Shown: positions 1 through 7,455, counted from the stretch's first letter. The stretch: DNA of 18,857 nucleotides from Oscillospiraceae bacterium (GCA_017399325.1 JAFQDY010000034.1:1-18857), one strand, 5' to 3'. The notes: generated from the sequence alone by a model not told the origin. A program made the numbers and translations.

Positions 1-2
1 AC

Positions 3-1199
3 GACTGGAAATGGCAGGCAAAAAACAGCGTAACAACGCTGAGCGAACTGAAAAAATATATTACTCTGTCTGAAGAAGATGAGAAGGGCATTGAACAGTG
101 CCTGAAGACCTTCCGTATGGCAGTTACCCCTTATTATCTGTCTTTGATCGATCTGGATGACCCTCGCGACCCCATTCGTTTGCAGTGTATTCCCTCTGCC
201 GAGGAATTGTATTTCGCCCCGGAAGAGTCTGCTGACTCTCTGCACGAGGACACGGATTCTCCCGTTAAGGGTCTTACCCACAGATATCCGGACCGCGTTC
301 TGTTTTTGATCACTGACCGCTGCGCTTCTTACTGCCGGCACTGCACCCGCCGCCGTTTTGTCGGTCAGACAGATAATTCTATGCCCAAAGAGCAGATTGA
401 CGCGTGCATTGAATACATTCGTCAGCACGATGAAGTGAGGGATGTGTTGGTTTCCGGCGGCGATGTGTTTATGCAGAGTGATGAGATGTTGGAATACATC
501 ATTTCCTCTCTGCGAAAGATTGAGCACGTTGAGATCATTCGCCTTGGAACGCGGACGCCTGTGGTTATGCCCCAGCGAATCACCCAACAGTTGTGTGATA
601 TGTTGAAGAAGTATCATCCCATTTGGGTCAATGTTCACTTCAATCATCCCAATGAGATCACACCGGAATCCGCTGCTGCCTGCGCAAGACTCGCTGATGC
701 CGGCATTCCCCTTGGGAACCAAAGCGTATTGCTGGCAGGTATCAACGATTGCGTTCATGTTATGCGCAAACTGGTGAACGGTTTGGTGAAGATACGTGTC
801 AGACCGTACTACATCTATGTGTGCGATTTAAGCCTTGGACTTTCCCATTTCCGCACCCCAGTAAGCAAGGGCATTGAGATCATTGAAGGCTTGCGCGGCC
901 ATACAAGTGGTTACTGCGTACCTACATTTGTTGTAGATGCGCCGGGCGGCGGTGGTAAAGTGCCCGTTATGCCCAACTATATTTTGAGCCAGACACCCAG
1001 AAAAGTGATCCTTCGTAACTTTGAGGGCGTGATCACAACATACACAGAGCCTGAACATTACGAATCCCGTTGTAATTGCCCTGTGTGCCGCGGTGAAGAC
1101 AAAAATGTTTTAAGCGGTGTTGCCGGATTGGAGCAGGGAATGGCACTTAGTTTTGAGCCTACAGATCTGCCAAGAAAGAGACGACTTCACGGAGAATAA
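3..1199 (+). CDS. kamA: Lysine 2,3-aminomutase (KamA family radical SAM enzyme), 5'-truncated by window edge
   Basis: This enzyme uses a [4Fe-4S] cluster, S-adenosylmethionine and PLP to convert L-lysine to L-beta-lysine in the cytoplasm, for lysine fermentation or beta-lysine osmolytes. The reading frame is open from base 3 and already encodes family sequence (DWKWQAKNSV) before the first ATG at 117, so the N-terminus lies outside the window; 398 residues are visible against about 416 in the clostridial enzyme. Seen: the radical SAM cluster motif CASYCRHC (Cys codons at 321, 333, 342), the SGGD motif, and DAPGGGGK with the PLP lysine codon at 957-959. Both aspartates known to hold the lysine side chain (in YVCDLS and VVDAPG) are kept, which argues against glutamate 2,3-aminomutase. 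A C-terminal CNCPVC pair fits the zinc site of the family. A hairpin terminator follows at once. Upstream neighbours are unknown. Confidence 0.95.
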   Translation, partial: DWKWQAKNSVTTLSELKKYITLSEEDEKGIEQCLKTFRMAVTPYYLSLIDLDDPRDPIRLQCIPSAEELYFAPEESADSLHEDTDSPVKGLTHRYPDRVLFLITDRCASYCRHCTRRRFVGQTDNSMPKEQIDACIEYIRQHDEVRDVLVSGGDVFMQSDEMLEYIISSLRKIEHVEIIRLGTRTPVVMPQRITQQLCDMLKKYHPIWVNVHFNHPNEITPESAAACARLADAGIPLGNQSVLLAGINDCVHVMRKLVNGLVKIRVRPYYIYVCDLSLGLSHFRTPVSKGIEIIEGLRGHTSGYCVPTFVVDAPGGGGKVPVMPNYILSQTPRKVILRNFEGVITTYTEPEHYESRCNCPVCRGEDKNVLSGVAGLEQGMALSFEPTDLPRKRRLHGE

Positions 1200-1206
1200 A
1201 ATAGTT

Positions 1207-1244
1207 TGCGCCGTCCTTGTAAGGACGGCGCATTTCTTATTTTT
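1207..1244. terminator. Rho-independent terminator between convergent kamA and gatD-like genes
   Basis: A 9-bp GC-rich stem (GCGCCGTCC / GGACGGCGC, outer bases 1208 and 1231) closes a TTGTAA loop and is followed on the + strand by a T-rich run (ATTTCTTATTTTTT). It lies 8 bp after the kamA stop. The tail overlaps the stop codon of the minus-strand gatD-like gene. On the minus strand the tail is poorer (AAACTATTTT), so termination is probably stronger for kamA. Confidence 0.88.
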
Positions 1245-1956
1245 TAGGTTTGTTTTGGATAAAAGTAAGTGTTGCGTCGAATGCATTCTTTGCAATCGTG
1301 TGATTGCCGGTAGCGGTGATTTGGATGCCTTTTTTTATCATAATACCCTTAAGGATTTCTTCGGCAAACCAGGGGTTTTTTACAAAAAGCGGGCCGGTAC
1401 AGTTGGTGTAGATCAAATTGTTCCATCTTGCGCCTTCTGCGCCCGTATTGTTGTTGCCCATACCGTAAATGACAGTGGCAAGGGGGTTTGCTGCATCTAC
1501 ATCGGCCATTTGAATTTGGGCGCCAGCCAGTTCCATACCGCTTTCATTAATACGGATATGGTAGTCATCGCCAAATACAAATTTTCGTTCCTTTGCGGTC
1601 ATATCCAAATAACCCAAGCCGGAAACTGTCGTGCCGTCTTCCCGTAAAATGGACTTACCGAACATAAGTCCCGATGTGCCAAGGGCAAGGGCATAACCGC
1701 CCTGTTCCAAATAGTTGTGCAATGCATCGGACTGCAGGGCAGGAATGATGTGGCTGAGCGTTATGATCTCACCGGGCAGGAACATCAGAAGATCCAGGGA
1801 ATCAAAGGGGATCGGATCGTCAAAATCCTCAATACGAACGATTTCTACATCAATATCCAGTTGCTTGCCGATTTCCACAAGGACCTGCACACTTCCGCGC
1901 TCACCGTGGAGATTCAGAAGGTTGGGATACACCCAGCCAACAGAGATCTTATGCAT
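1237..1956 (-). CDS. GatD-like class I glutamine amidotransferase-fold protein lacking the catalytic Cys and His
   Basis: GatD normally releases ammonia from glutamine for MurT, which amidates the D-glutamate of lipid II. This 239-residue protein lines up with GatD along its whole length: an LLNLHGERG start, DGTTVSGLGYLD in the middle (about 107-118), YGMGNNN (164-170) and TGPLFVKNP (187-195). The active site is missing. Where GatD has the ICGGYQ nucleophile elbow, this protein has LGTSGL (92-97), placing Gly93 at the Cys position. Where GatD has TYLHGP, it has TNCTGP (184-189), placing Thr187 at the His position. The GGGxDREQ and ENHGG-type segments are also lost (LPGEIITL; AQIQMAD). The frame is intact and the start has an ideal Shine-Dalgarno (AAGGAGGTG) inside the end of murT, with an 8-bp gene overlap, so it looks expressed and coupled to murT. 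A glutaminase role is unlikely; a structural or changed role is inferred. Confidence 0.8.
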   Translation of the reverse strand: MHKISVGWVYPNLLNLHGERGSVQVLVEIGKQLDIDVEIVRIEDFDDPIPFDSLDLLMFLPGEIITLSHIIPALQSDALHNYLEQGGYALALGTSGLMFGKSILREDGTTVSGLGYLDMTAKERKFVFGDDYHIRINESGMELAGAQIQMADVDAANPLATVIYGMGNNNTGAEGARWNNLIYTNCTGPLFVKNPWFAEEILKGIMIKKGIQITATGNHTIAKNAFDATLTFIQNKPKK

Positions 1957-3310
1957 TTACACCACCTCCTTGCTTGAAGTATTCCTTGATTTCAGGGGCG
2001 TGTTTTGTGTTCGTAAGAATATAGATCACATCTGCTTCGATGGTGTCCAGTTCCGAGAATATGGTGGGGATATGATTGGTGTCAAACACACTGACACGGT
2101 CCTTGTCCGCGCCGGCCAGGATCATACGGCTGGCAATATCGTTGGCAACAGTTGTGGAAAATGCAACATAATGCGTCACATTGCTCTTTACAACGCTTTC
2201 AAAATCGCAGTCAAACAGATAGAAACTGCCGCCATAGTAGGGGTAGAAGTCTGTAATTTGATACATACCCACATAGACCGCTTTTTGCCGTTTGTCTGCG
2301 GCGATCATATCCAGTTGGGATTGGAGCGCTTCCGGGTTTTCTTGTTTTCCGCGAAGATAATGAATCTCTTTGCCGCGGAAATGAATCACATCCATATGGG
2401 CGGCAGGATTCACAAAACTTGCAAAACCTTTCTGCAATTCCGCATCTGTCAGACCGATAATACGTCCGATTGCAATGCACATGGCGAAGTTGTAGATATA
2501 AAAAGGCATTGTGTAAGGTACATTCCATACCTTATCACCGCTAACGAAGGTGTTCTCATTGAAGTTTATGTTGGAAATCACCACATCTGCATCGGCTTTG
2601 GATGCATAATCGCATCTTGTGCAATGAAATTGTCCAATATTGGCAAGGTTATAGTTGTCGTAGGCAATGGGGTGAAAACACTTGGGACAGGGGAGTGTTA
2701 CGGCGTAAGGATCATCGGTTTGATAACTCTTTTCATTTTGCAAGACGCTGAAATAAACCACATTGTCTGCGCAGTTTTCAAGACTTCTGCTGCGGGGTTC
2801 TTCGTTGTTCAGAAACAGCGTCATACCACATTCGATGGCATTTTTAAATTTTCGCAGGATAAAATCCGGATCGCCGTTTCGTTGAACCTGGTCTTTTTGC
2901 AGATTGGTAAGCGCAAGATTTTTGCCTGGGAGCAGTTTTACAATGCCGGGAAAACTGCGCTCGTCAATTTCAAGAACTAAGAATTCTTTATTGAACCTGC
3001 CTGATAGGGTAGAGTTCTTGATCAGCGTGGTTGCGACTCCGCCCATCATATTGGCGCCTTCTGTGTTGCAGGCGACACGTTTGCCAGCAGAAATAAGGGT
3101 ATGGGCAAGCAAATTGGTCGTGGTGGATTTACCGTTGGTGCCGGAAATAAAATAGACCTTGTTATAATCAATGCTTTTAAATTTTGCAATAAAGTTAGGC
3201 ATCAACTTGACTGCGATCTTTCCCGAATAATTGCTGCCTCTTTTTTTATCCAGCAGATTCACGGCAAAGGCGGTCAGTTTAGCAATCCAAAGGGTTATGA
3301 TAAAACGCAC
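1949..3310 (-). CDS. murT: MurT-like Mur ligase (lipid II isoglutaminyl synthase, ATP-binding subunit family)
   Basis: MurT is a Mur-ligase relative that, with GatD, turns the D-Glu of lipid II into D-iso-Gln. The 453-residue length is usual. Seen in order: a hydrophobic N-terminus, the P-loop SGTNGKSTTT (56-65), the Mur ligase central segment TNLQKDQVQRNGD (135-147), a four-Cys zinc ribbon inserted in the central domain (CPKC at 208-211, CTRC at 230-233), and a C-terminal DUF1727 region ending in GGGVNA. The C-terminal motif that usually reads DGxDVSW followed by DxDFE reads YYGGSFYLFDCDFE here, so the aspartate thought to complete the GatD triad appears absent. The start is GTG, chosen because GAGGAGG lies 8 bases upstream and the family sequence begins there. 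It is the first gene of a two-gene operon and divergent from spoIIAA. ATP binding looks intact; the amidation chemistry is uncertain given the degenerate partner. Confidence 0.87.
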   Translation of the reverse strand: MRFIITLWIAKLTAFAVNLLDKKRGSNYSGKIAVKLMPNFIAKFKSIDYNKVYFISGTNGKSTTTNLLAHTLISAGKRVACNTEGANMMGGVATTLIKNSTLSGRFNKEFLVLEIDERSFPGIVKLLPGKNLALTNLQKDQVQRNGDPDFILRKFKNAIECGMTLFLNNEEPRSRSLENCADNVVYFSVLQNEKSYQTDDPYAVTLPCPKCFHPIAYDNYNLANIGQFHCTRCDYASKADADVVISNINFNENTFVSGDKVWNVPYTMPFYIYNFAMCIAIGRIIGLTDAELQKGFASFVNPAAHMDVIHFRGKEIHYLRGKQENPEALQSQLDMIAADKRQKAVYVGMYQITDFYPYYGGSFYLFDCDFESVVKSNVTHYVAFSTTVANDIASRMILAGADKDRVSVFDTNHIPTIFSELDTIEADVIYILTNTKHAPEIKEYFKQGGGVNA

Positions 3311-3380
3311 GGCCTATTCCTCCTCATATGCGTATCCATTATACAAAAACAGCATGCAACTTCCTATGCACGCTGAATCT

Positions 3381-3409
3381 ATTATAGATTTTCTGCAATA
3401 AAATGTCAA
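3381..3409 (-). promoter_or_regulatory. Sigma-A promoter of murT-gatD-like operon
   Basis: Read on the minus strand, TTGACA (3409-3404) and TATAAT (3386-3381) are both perfect consensus hexamers with the ideal 17-bp spacer. The expected start of transcription is near 3374, giving a leader of about 64 bases before the GTG start of murT. This implies strong vegetative expression. Confidence 0.88.
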
Positions 3410-3473
3410 TTATTATATATTTTTCTAATGGCGGCAAACAATTTGTTTGCGCGCTAATTTTTGCACCTAATTC

Positions 3474-3507
3474 CGACGAAAAAAATTAAGTGAAAAGATT
3501 ATATTAT
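3474..3507 (+). promoter_or_regulatory. Possible Spo0A-activated promoter of spoIIA
   Basis: CGACGAA (3474-3480) matches the Spo0A box TGNCGAA at 6 of 7 positions. It lies about 20 bases upstream of TATTAT (3502-3507), a 5/6 match to a sigma-A -10. No good -35 hexamer is present, which resembles Spo0A-dependent promoters where the box replaces it. No sigma-H type element (AGGAWWW with GAAT) was found. The match is short, so this is tentative. Confidence 0.3.
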
Positions 3508-3534
3508 GATTGATTCTATCAAGGAGGAGATTAA

Positions 3535-3852
3535 ATGCACTTAACAAGTTATCTGCAAGACGGAACTTTAACTGTGGCGCTATCAGGTGAAATCGATCAT
3601 CACTGCGCAAAGAATTATATTCAGTCGATCGCATCGAAAATTGAGGCCTATTCGCCTAAATTATGCATATTGGATTTTCAGGATGTGTCATTTATGGACT
3701 CGTCAGGGATCGCGGTGGTGATCAATACTTTGCGAAGTATGACAAGATTGGACGGCCACCTGGAATTATCCGGCTTGAATGCCCAACCTATGAAGGTGTT
3801 CCGAACATCCGGTATTGATAAACTTGTGAAGATCAAGGAGGAGATAAAATGA
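3535..3852 (+). CDS. spoIIAA: Anti-sigma F factor antagonist SpoIIAA
   Basis: This STAS-domain anti-anti-sigma factor binds SpoIIAB when dephosphorylated and so frees sigma-F in the forespore; SpoIIAB inactivates it by phosphorylation and SpoIIE reactivates it. The 105 residues form a single STAS domain. Seen: LSGEIDHH near residues 16-23 and FMDSSGIAV at 53-61, with Ser57 at the position of the phosphorylated serine (Ser58 in Bacillus subtilis). The start is supported by AAGGAGGAG at 3521-3529. The stop overlaps the start of spoIIAB in an ATGA. It is the first gene of the spoIIA operon. Confidence 0.95.
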   Translation: MHLTSYLQDGTLTVALSGEIDHHCAKNYIQSIASKIEAYSPKLCILDFQDVSFMDSSGIAVVINTLRSMTRLDGHLELSGLNAQPMKVFRTSGIDKLVKIKEEIK

Positions 3853-4280
3853 AATTTGACAACTATATGACGCTGGAATTTCCCAGTAAATCCACAAACG
3901 AAGGGTTTGCGCGTTCAGCGGTGGCCTGCTTTGCAGCGCAGATGGATCCCACTTTGGAGGAATTGGGCGATATTCGCACAGCGGTTTCCGAAGCGGTTAC
4001 AAATTGCATCGTCCATGCCTATCCCGGACAACTGGGCACGATTACCATTCGATGTCGTATCCTTAAGAACAATACACTGGATATTGTCATTAAGGACAAG
4101 GGCATCGGCATTGAAAATCTGGAGAAGGCCAGAACCCCAATGTTTACCACCGGCGGTGCTGACAGAAGCGGTATGGGCTTTACTATAATGGAGAGTTTTA
4201 TGTCCAGTTTCTCTGTGAAATCAAAACCGGGAAAAGGCACGACCGTACATATGCGCAGAGTGCTGCAACGGAGAAAATGA
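3849..4280 (+). CDS. spoIIAB: Anti-sigma F factor SpoIIAB (serine kinase)
   Basis: This GHKL-fold ATPase both holds sigma-F inactive and phosphorylates SpoIIAA. Its 143 residues match the usual family length. Seen: the N box SEAVTNCIVHAY (47-58, with Glu48 and Asn52 at the catalytic and metal positions), the G1 box DKGIGI (83-88), and the G2 box with ATP lid TGGADRSGMGFTIME (101-115). An AAGGAGGAG Shine-Dalgarno lies in the end of spoIIAA. Both junctions, with spoIIAA and with sigF, are 4-bp ATGA overlaps, which suggests translational coupling and balanced amounts of the three proteins. Confidence 0.96.
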   Translation: MKFDNYMTLEFPSKSTNEGFARSAVACFAAQMDPTLEELGDIRTAVSEAVTNCIVHAYPGQLGTITIRCRILKNNTLDIVIKDKGIGIENLEKARTPMFTTGGADRSGMGFTIMESFMSSFSVKSKPGKGTTVHMRRVLQRRK

Positions 4281-4981
4281 GCAAGGTCGAGGAATTGATA
4301 GCCAAAAGCCAGGCGGGGGATATGCAGGCCAGAGAAATGTTGATTACCGAAAACAGCGGACTGATATGGTCGGTCACAAAGCGATTTCTTGGCCGTGGTG
4401 CCGAGGCTGACGATATGTATCAACTGGCCTGCCTTGGTTTTTTGAAGGCAGTAGACGGCTTTGATTTGAATTTTGGTACGCAGTTTTCTACCTATGCCGT
4501 TCCAAAGATCGCCGGAGAGATCCGAAGATTTTTGCGGGATGACGGCGCGGTGAAAGTGTCCCGGGGCATAAAAGAACGAGCCGCAACTATTAAAGCGGTG
4601 AGAAACCAGTTAACAGTTTCGTTGTCCAGAGAACCCACGATCAGCGAAATTGCAGAGAAAACGGGTCTTTCTTTTGAAGATATTGCCGTTGCGGAAAGCG
4701 CAACTGCGTGTGTAGAATCCATACATCAGGTCAGTGGTGAAGATGGTTTTACCCTTGAAAATATCTTGACCGATACCCAATCGGAAGACGCATTTTTGGA
4801 GCAAATGGCGCTGCATCAAGCCATTGAACAATTGCCGGAGCGGGAAGCAGTTGTGATAAAGATGCGGTATTTTCACGGCCTTACCCAGCAGAGGGTATCA
4901 ACGGTTCTGAATGTCAGCCAGGTGCAGGTGTCGCGAATTGAGAAGAGGGCGTTGGAAAAATTGCGGGAGTTGATGGGTTAA
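4277..4981 (+). CDS. sigF: RNA polymerase sporulation sigma factor SigF (SpoIIAC)
   Basis: This is the first forespore-specific sigma factor, held by SpoIIAB until septation. The 234 residues carry region 2 (DDMYQLACLGFLKAVDGFD, then FSTYAVPKIAGEIRRFLRD), region 3 (SREPTISEIAEKTGL) and region 4 with its helix-turn-helix (LTQQRVSTVLNVSQVQVSRI). The gene order spoIIAA-spoIIAB-sigF separates it from SigG, whose neighbours differ. The only Shine-Dalgarno is GGAG three bases before the ATG, too close to be efficient, so translation probably depends on ribosomes finishing spoIIAB through the ATGA overlap. No terminator is visible before pcrA. Confidence 0.95.
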   Translation: MSKVEELIAKSQAGDMQAREMLITENSGLIWSVTKRFLGRGAEADDMYQLACLGFLKAVDGFDLNFGTQFSTYAVPKIAGEIRRFLRDDGAVKVSRGIKERAATIKAVRNQLTVSLSREPTISEIAEKTGLSFEDIAVAESATACVESIHQVSGEDGFTLENILTDTQSEDAFLEQMALHQAIEQLPEREAVVIKMRYFHGLTQQRVSTVLNVSQVQVSRIEKRALEKLRELMG

Positions 4982-5002
4982 ACCACATTTTGTGCTTTAC
5001 CT

Positions 5003-5033
5003 TTGACGAAAAATGCAGTAAAATAAGTATATC
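5003..5033 (+). promoter_or_regulatory. Weak candidate sigma-A promoter for pcrA
   Basis: TTGACG (5003-5008, 5/6 match) lies in the 74-bp gap after sigF. The best -10, TATATC (5028-5033, 4/6), is 19 bases downstream, which is long. The hexamers are plausible but poor, and read-through from spoIIA cannot be excluded. Confidence 0.3.
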
Positions 5034-5055
5034 TTTATAAAAGACAGGTGTACTT

Positions 5056-7455
5056 ATGACTGAAATGATGTTAAACCGTTTTGTTGCGGCAAGACGGCGC
5101 TATATATGCGGTAATTTTTCCAGATTAAATCCAATGCAGTTGGAGGCTGTTGCCACAACGGAAGGTCCATTATTACTTCTTGCAGGCGCAGGCAGCGGCA
5201 AGACCACCGTTCTGATCAACAGAATTGCAAACCTTATTCGTTTTGGACGGGGCAGTGATGCAACGGATGTGCCCGACACGGTAACCGAGGATGATATCGC
5301 GTTTTTGGAATCTCTGCAAGAGCCGATCACAGAATCAGACCGCATCCGTGCGGACTATCTTTGCGCACTTGATCCGGTTTCGCCTTGGAATATTATTGCC
5401 ATTACCTTTACCAATAAGGCGGCCAATGAATTGAAAGAGCGCCTGACAACGATGCTTGGCCCGGAAGGACAAGATGTGTGGGCCATGACCTTTCACTCTG
5501 CCTGCTGCCGGATTTTGCGTAAGGATATTGAACGTCTGGGCTACACAAGCAATTTCACCATTTATGATACTGCCGATTCTGAGCGCATAATGAAGGACAT
5601 CATTAAGGATATGGGTCTGGATGATAAGACATTTCCTGCAAAGTATGTGCTGACTGCGATCAGCCGCCAAAAGGACAATATGGTGTCCGCGTCGGAGATG
5701 TTGTCATTGGCAGAGTCCGGCAGCGACTTTCAGCAACTGCATATTGCCCGTGCATATCAGAAGTATCAGGCAAAATTAAAGGAAAACAACGCGCTGGACT
5801 TTGATGATATTATCTTCCAGACGGTTCTGCTGTTGCAAAACCACGAGGATGTACGTACCTATTATCAAAAGAAGTTCCGCTATGTTTTGGTCGATGAGTA
5901 TCAGGATACCAACCATATGCAGTATCTGCTCACATCTATGCTGGCAGGCGGCTATGAAAATGTCTGCGTCGTTGGTGATGACGACCAAAGTATTTACAGA
6001 TTCCGTGGGGCATCTATTGAAAACATTCTGAATTTTGAAAAGCAATATCGTGGTTCCCGTGTGATCCGGCTTGAGCAGAACTACCGTTCCACACAGGCGA
6101 TCCTGAATGCAGCAAATGCTGTGATCAGCAACAATATTGGCAGAAAGGGCAAGCGCCTGTGGACCGCAAACGGTGAGGGCAAACCCATAACCGTCTATGA
6201 AGCGAATGATGAGGGCGCGGAAGCCAATTATGTTGCCGGTCAGATCATCACCACATCAAAAGGTCAAAACTTTAAGAATTACGCGGTTTTGTACCGGACA
6301 AACGCCCAATCCAATGCCCTAGAATTTGCATTCAAGCGAAACGGCATCCCTTACAGAGTGGTTGGCGGTATGCGATTCTTTGACCGGGCAGAAATCAAGG
6401 ATATGCTGGCGTATCTGTGCGTGATCAATAACCGGACGGACGATCTGCGCTTACATCGGATCATCAACAATCCGCCCCGTGGTTTGGGCGCAAAAACCAT
6501 TGAAATTGCTGACAGGTTGGCGCAAGCGGCTGAACTGCCCCTTTACAGTGTGGTTTCTGACCCTTATTCCTACGGCCCGCTGGAAAAAGCGGCAGGCAAA
6601 CTGATGCAGTTTACCGTTCTGATTGAGGAATTGGCCCAATTGCTTGATGATGGCAATATGACGCTGTCCGAGTTTTATGAACAACTGATCCTGCGGACAG
6701 GCTACGTGGAATTGCTTGAAAGCAAGCCAACAGAAGAAAACAAGACCCGGCTTGAGAATATTCGAGAGTTAAAATCCAGCATTCTGGCCTTTGAACAGAA
6801 TAACCCCAATCCCACATTGGCAGGTTTTTTGGAAGAAATTGCCCTGTATACCGATCTGGAGGAGTATAACGACAGTGACGATGCGGTGGTTATGATGACT
6901 ATGCACTCTGCCAAGGGTCTGGAATTTCCCAATGTATTTCTTGTTGGATTTGAAGACGGTTTGTTCCCCGGAATGCGGGCCATCGGTGATAGGGAAGAGA
7001 TGGAGGAAGAGCGTCGTCTGTGCTATGTTGCCATCACAAGAGCGAAGAAGGATCTGACGATCACATATGCCAAGCAGCGTATGCTTTACGGCCGAACCAA
7101 TGCGGCGCTGCCGTCCCGTTTCTTAAGAGAGATACCTGAGAACACAATGGTCAGAAAGGGCGGTTATCACACGCCTTATGCCACTCGTTCTGAGGTACGC
7201 ACTGCCGCATATAGCAGCACACCATCACCCCAAAAGACCACCTCTTATAAGAGCGCCTATTCGACAACCACTACGCCTTCCGGTTATCTGGAACTGAATA
7301 AGGGCGATATGGTGCTGCATACGGCATTCGGTAGAGGTCTTGTACTGAGCGTTATGAAAATGGGCGGCGATGCGCTGCTTGAAATCGCATTCGACCAGAT
7401 CGGGACCAAGAAACTGATGGCGAAAACGGCATCTGCCCATCTGAAAAAGTTGTAA
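5056..7455 (+). CDS. pcrA: ATP-dependent DNA helicase PcrA/UvrD (SF1A)
   Basis: This 3'-5' helicase serves nucleotide excision repair, rolling-circle replication and removal of recombination intermediates. The 799 residues show all SF1A motifs in order: the Q motif LNPMQLEAV (24-32), Walker A GAGSGKT (44-50), Ia AITFTNKAANEL (115-126), II VDEYQDTNHMQY, III GDDDQSIYRFRGA, IV LEQNYRSTQAIL, V TMHSAKGLEF and VI CYVAITRAKKDL. A C-terminal KGDMVLHTAFGRG segment is the Tudor-like, RNA-polymerase-binding tail typical of PcrA. Between motifs I and Ia there are about 64 residues, against about 22 in Escherichia coli UvrD; the extra stretch (about 65-108) is acidic. The start has AGGTG 7 bases upstream. 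PcrA is preferred over Rep or UvrD because of the tail and the Firmicute context. Confidence 0.95.
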   Translation: MTEMMLNRFVAARRRYICGNFSRLNPMQLEAVATTEGPLLLLAGAGSGKTTVLINRIANLIRFGRGSDATDVPDTVTEDDIAFLESLQEPITESDRIRADYLCALDPVSPWNIIAITFTNKAANELKERLTTMLGPEGQDVWAMTFHSACCRILRKDIERLGYTSNFTIYDTADSERIMKDIIKDMGLDDKTFPAKYVLTAISRQKDNMVSASEMLSLAESGSDFQQLHIARAYQKYQAKLKENNALDFDDIIFQTVLLLQNHEDVRTYYQKKFRYVLVDEYQDTNHMQYLLTSMLAGGYENVCVVGDDDQSIYRFRGASIENILNFEKQYRGSRVIRLEQNYRSTQAILNAANAVISNNIGRKGKRLWTANGEGKPITVYEANDEGAEANYVAGQIITTSKGQNFKNYAVLYRTNAQSNALEFAFKRNGIPYRVVGGMRFFDRAEIKDMLAYLCVINNRTDDLRLHRIINNPPRGLGAKTIEIADRLAQAAELPLYSVVSDPYSYGPLEKAAGKLMQFTVLIEELAQLLDDGNMTLSEFYEQLILRTGYVELLESKPTEENKTRLENIRELKSSILAFEQNNPNPTLAGFLEEIALYTDLEEYNDSDDAVVMMTMHSAKGLEFPNVFLVGFEDGLFPGMRAIGDREEMEEERRLCYVAITRAKKDLTITYAKQRMLYGRTNAALPSRFLREIPENTMVRKGGYHTPYATRSEVRTAAYSSTPSPQKTTSYKSAYSTTTTPSGYLELNKGDMVLHTAFGRGLVLSVMKMGGDALLEIAFDQIGTKKLMAKTASAHLKKL

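Noticed and set aside
117..1199. kamA starting at the ATG at 117
   Set aside because: The frame upstream (from base 3) encodes conserved aminomutase sequence, so this is a truncated gene and 117 is an internal methionine.
3..1199. Glutamate 2,3-aminomutase instead of lysine 2,3-aminomutase
   Set aside because: The glutamate enzyme replaces the two lysine-binding aspartates; both are present here.
1117..1647. Open frame running from the end of kamA across the terminator on the + strand
   Set aside because: It crosses a strong terminator and lies antisense to the gatD-like gene; no ribosome site or family match.
1715..2980. Long open frame of 421 codons on the + strand across murT
   Set aside because: It lies wholly opposite the well-supported murT and gatD-like genes, starts without a ribosome site and shows no family sequence.
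3421..3534. Sigma-H promoter before spoIIAA
   Set aside because: No AGGAWWW element with a GAAT -10 at 11-14 bases spacing is present in the upstream region.
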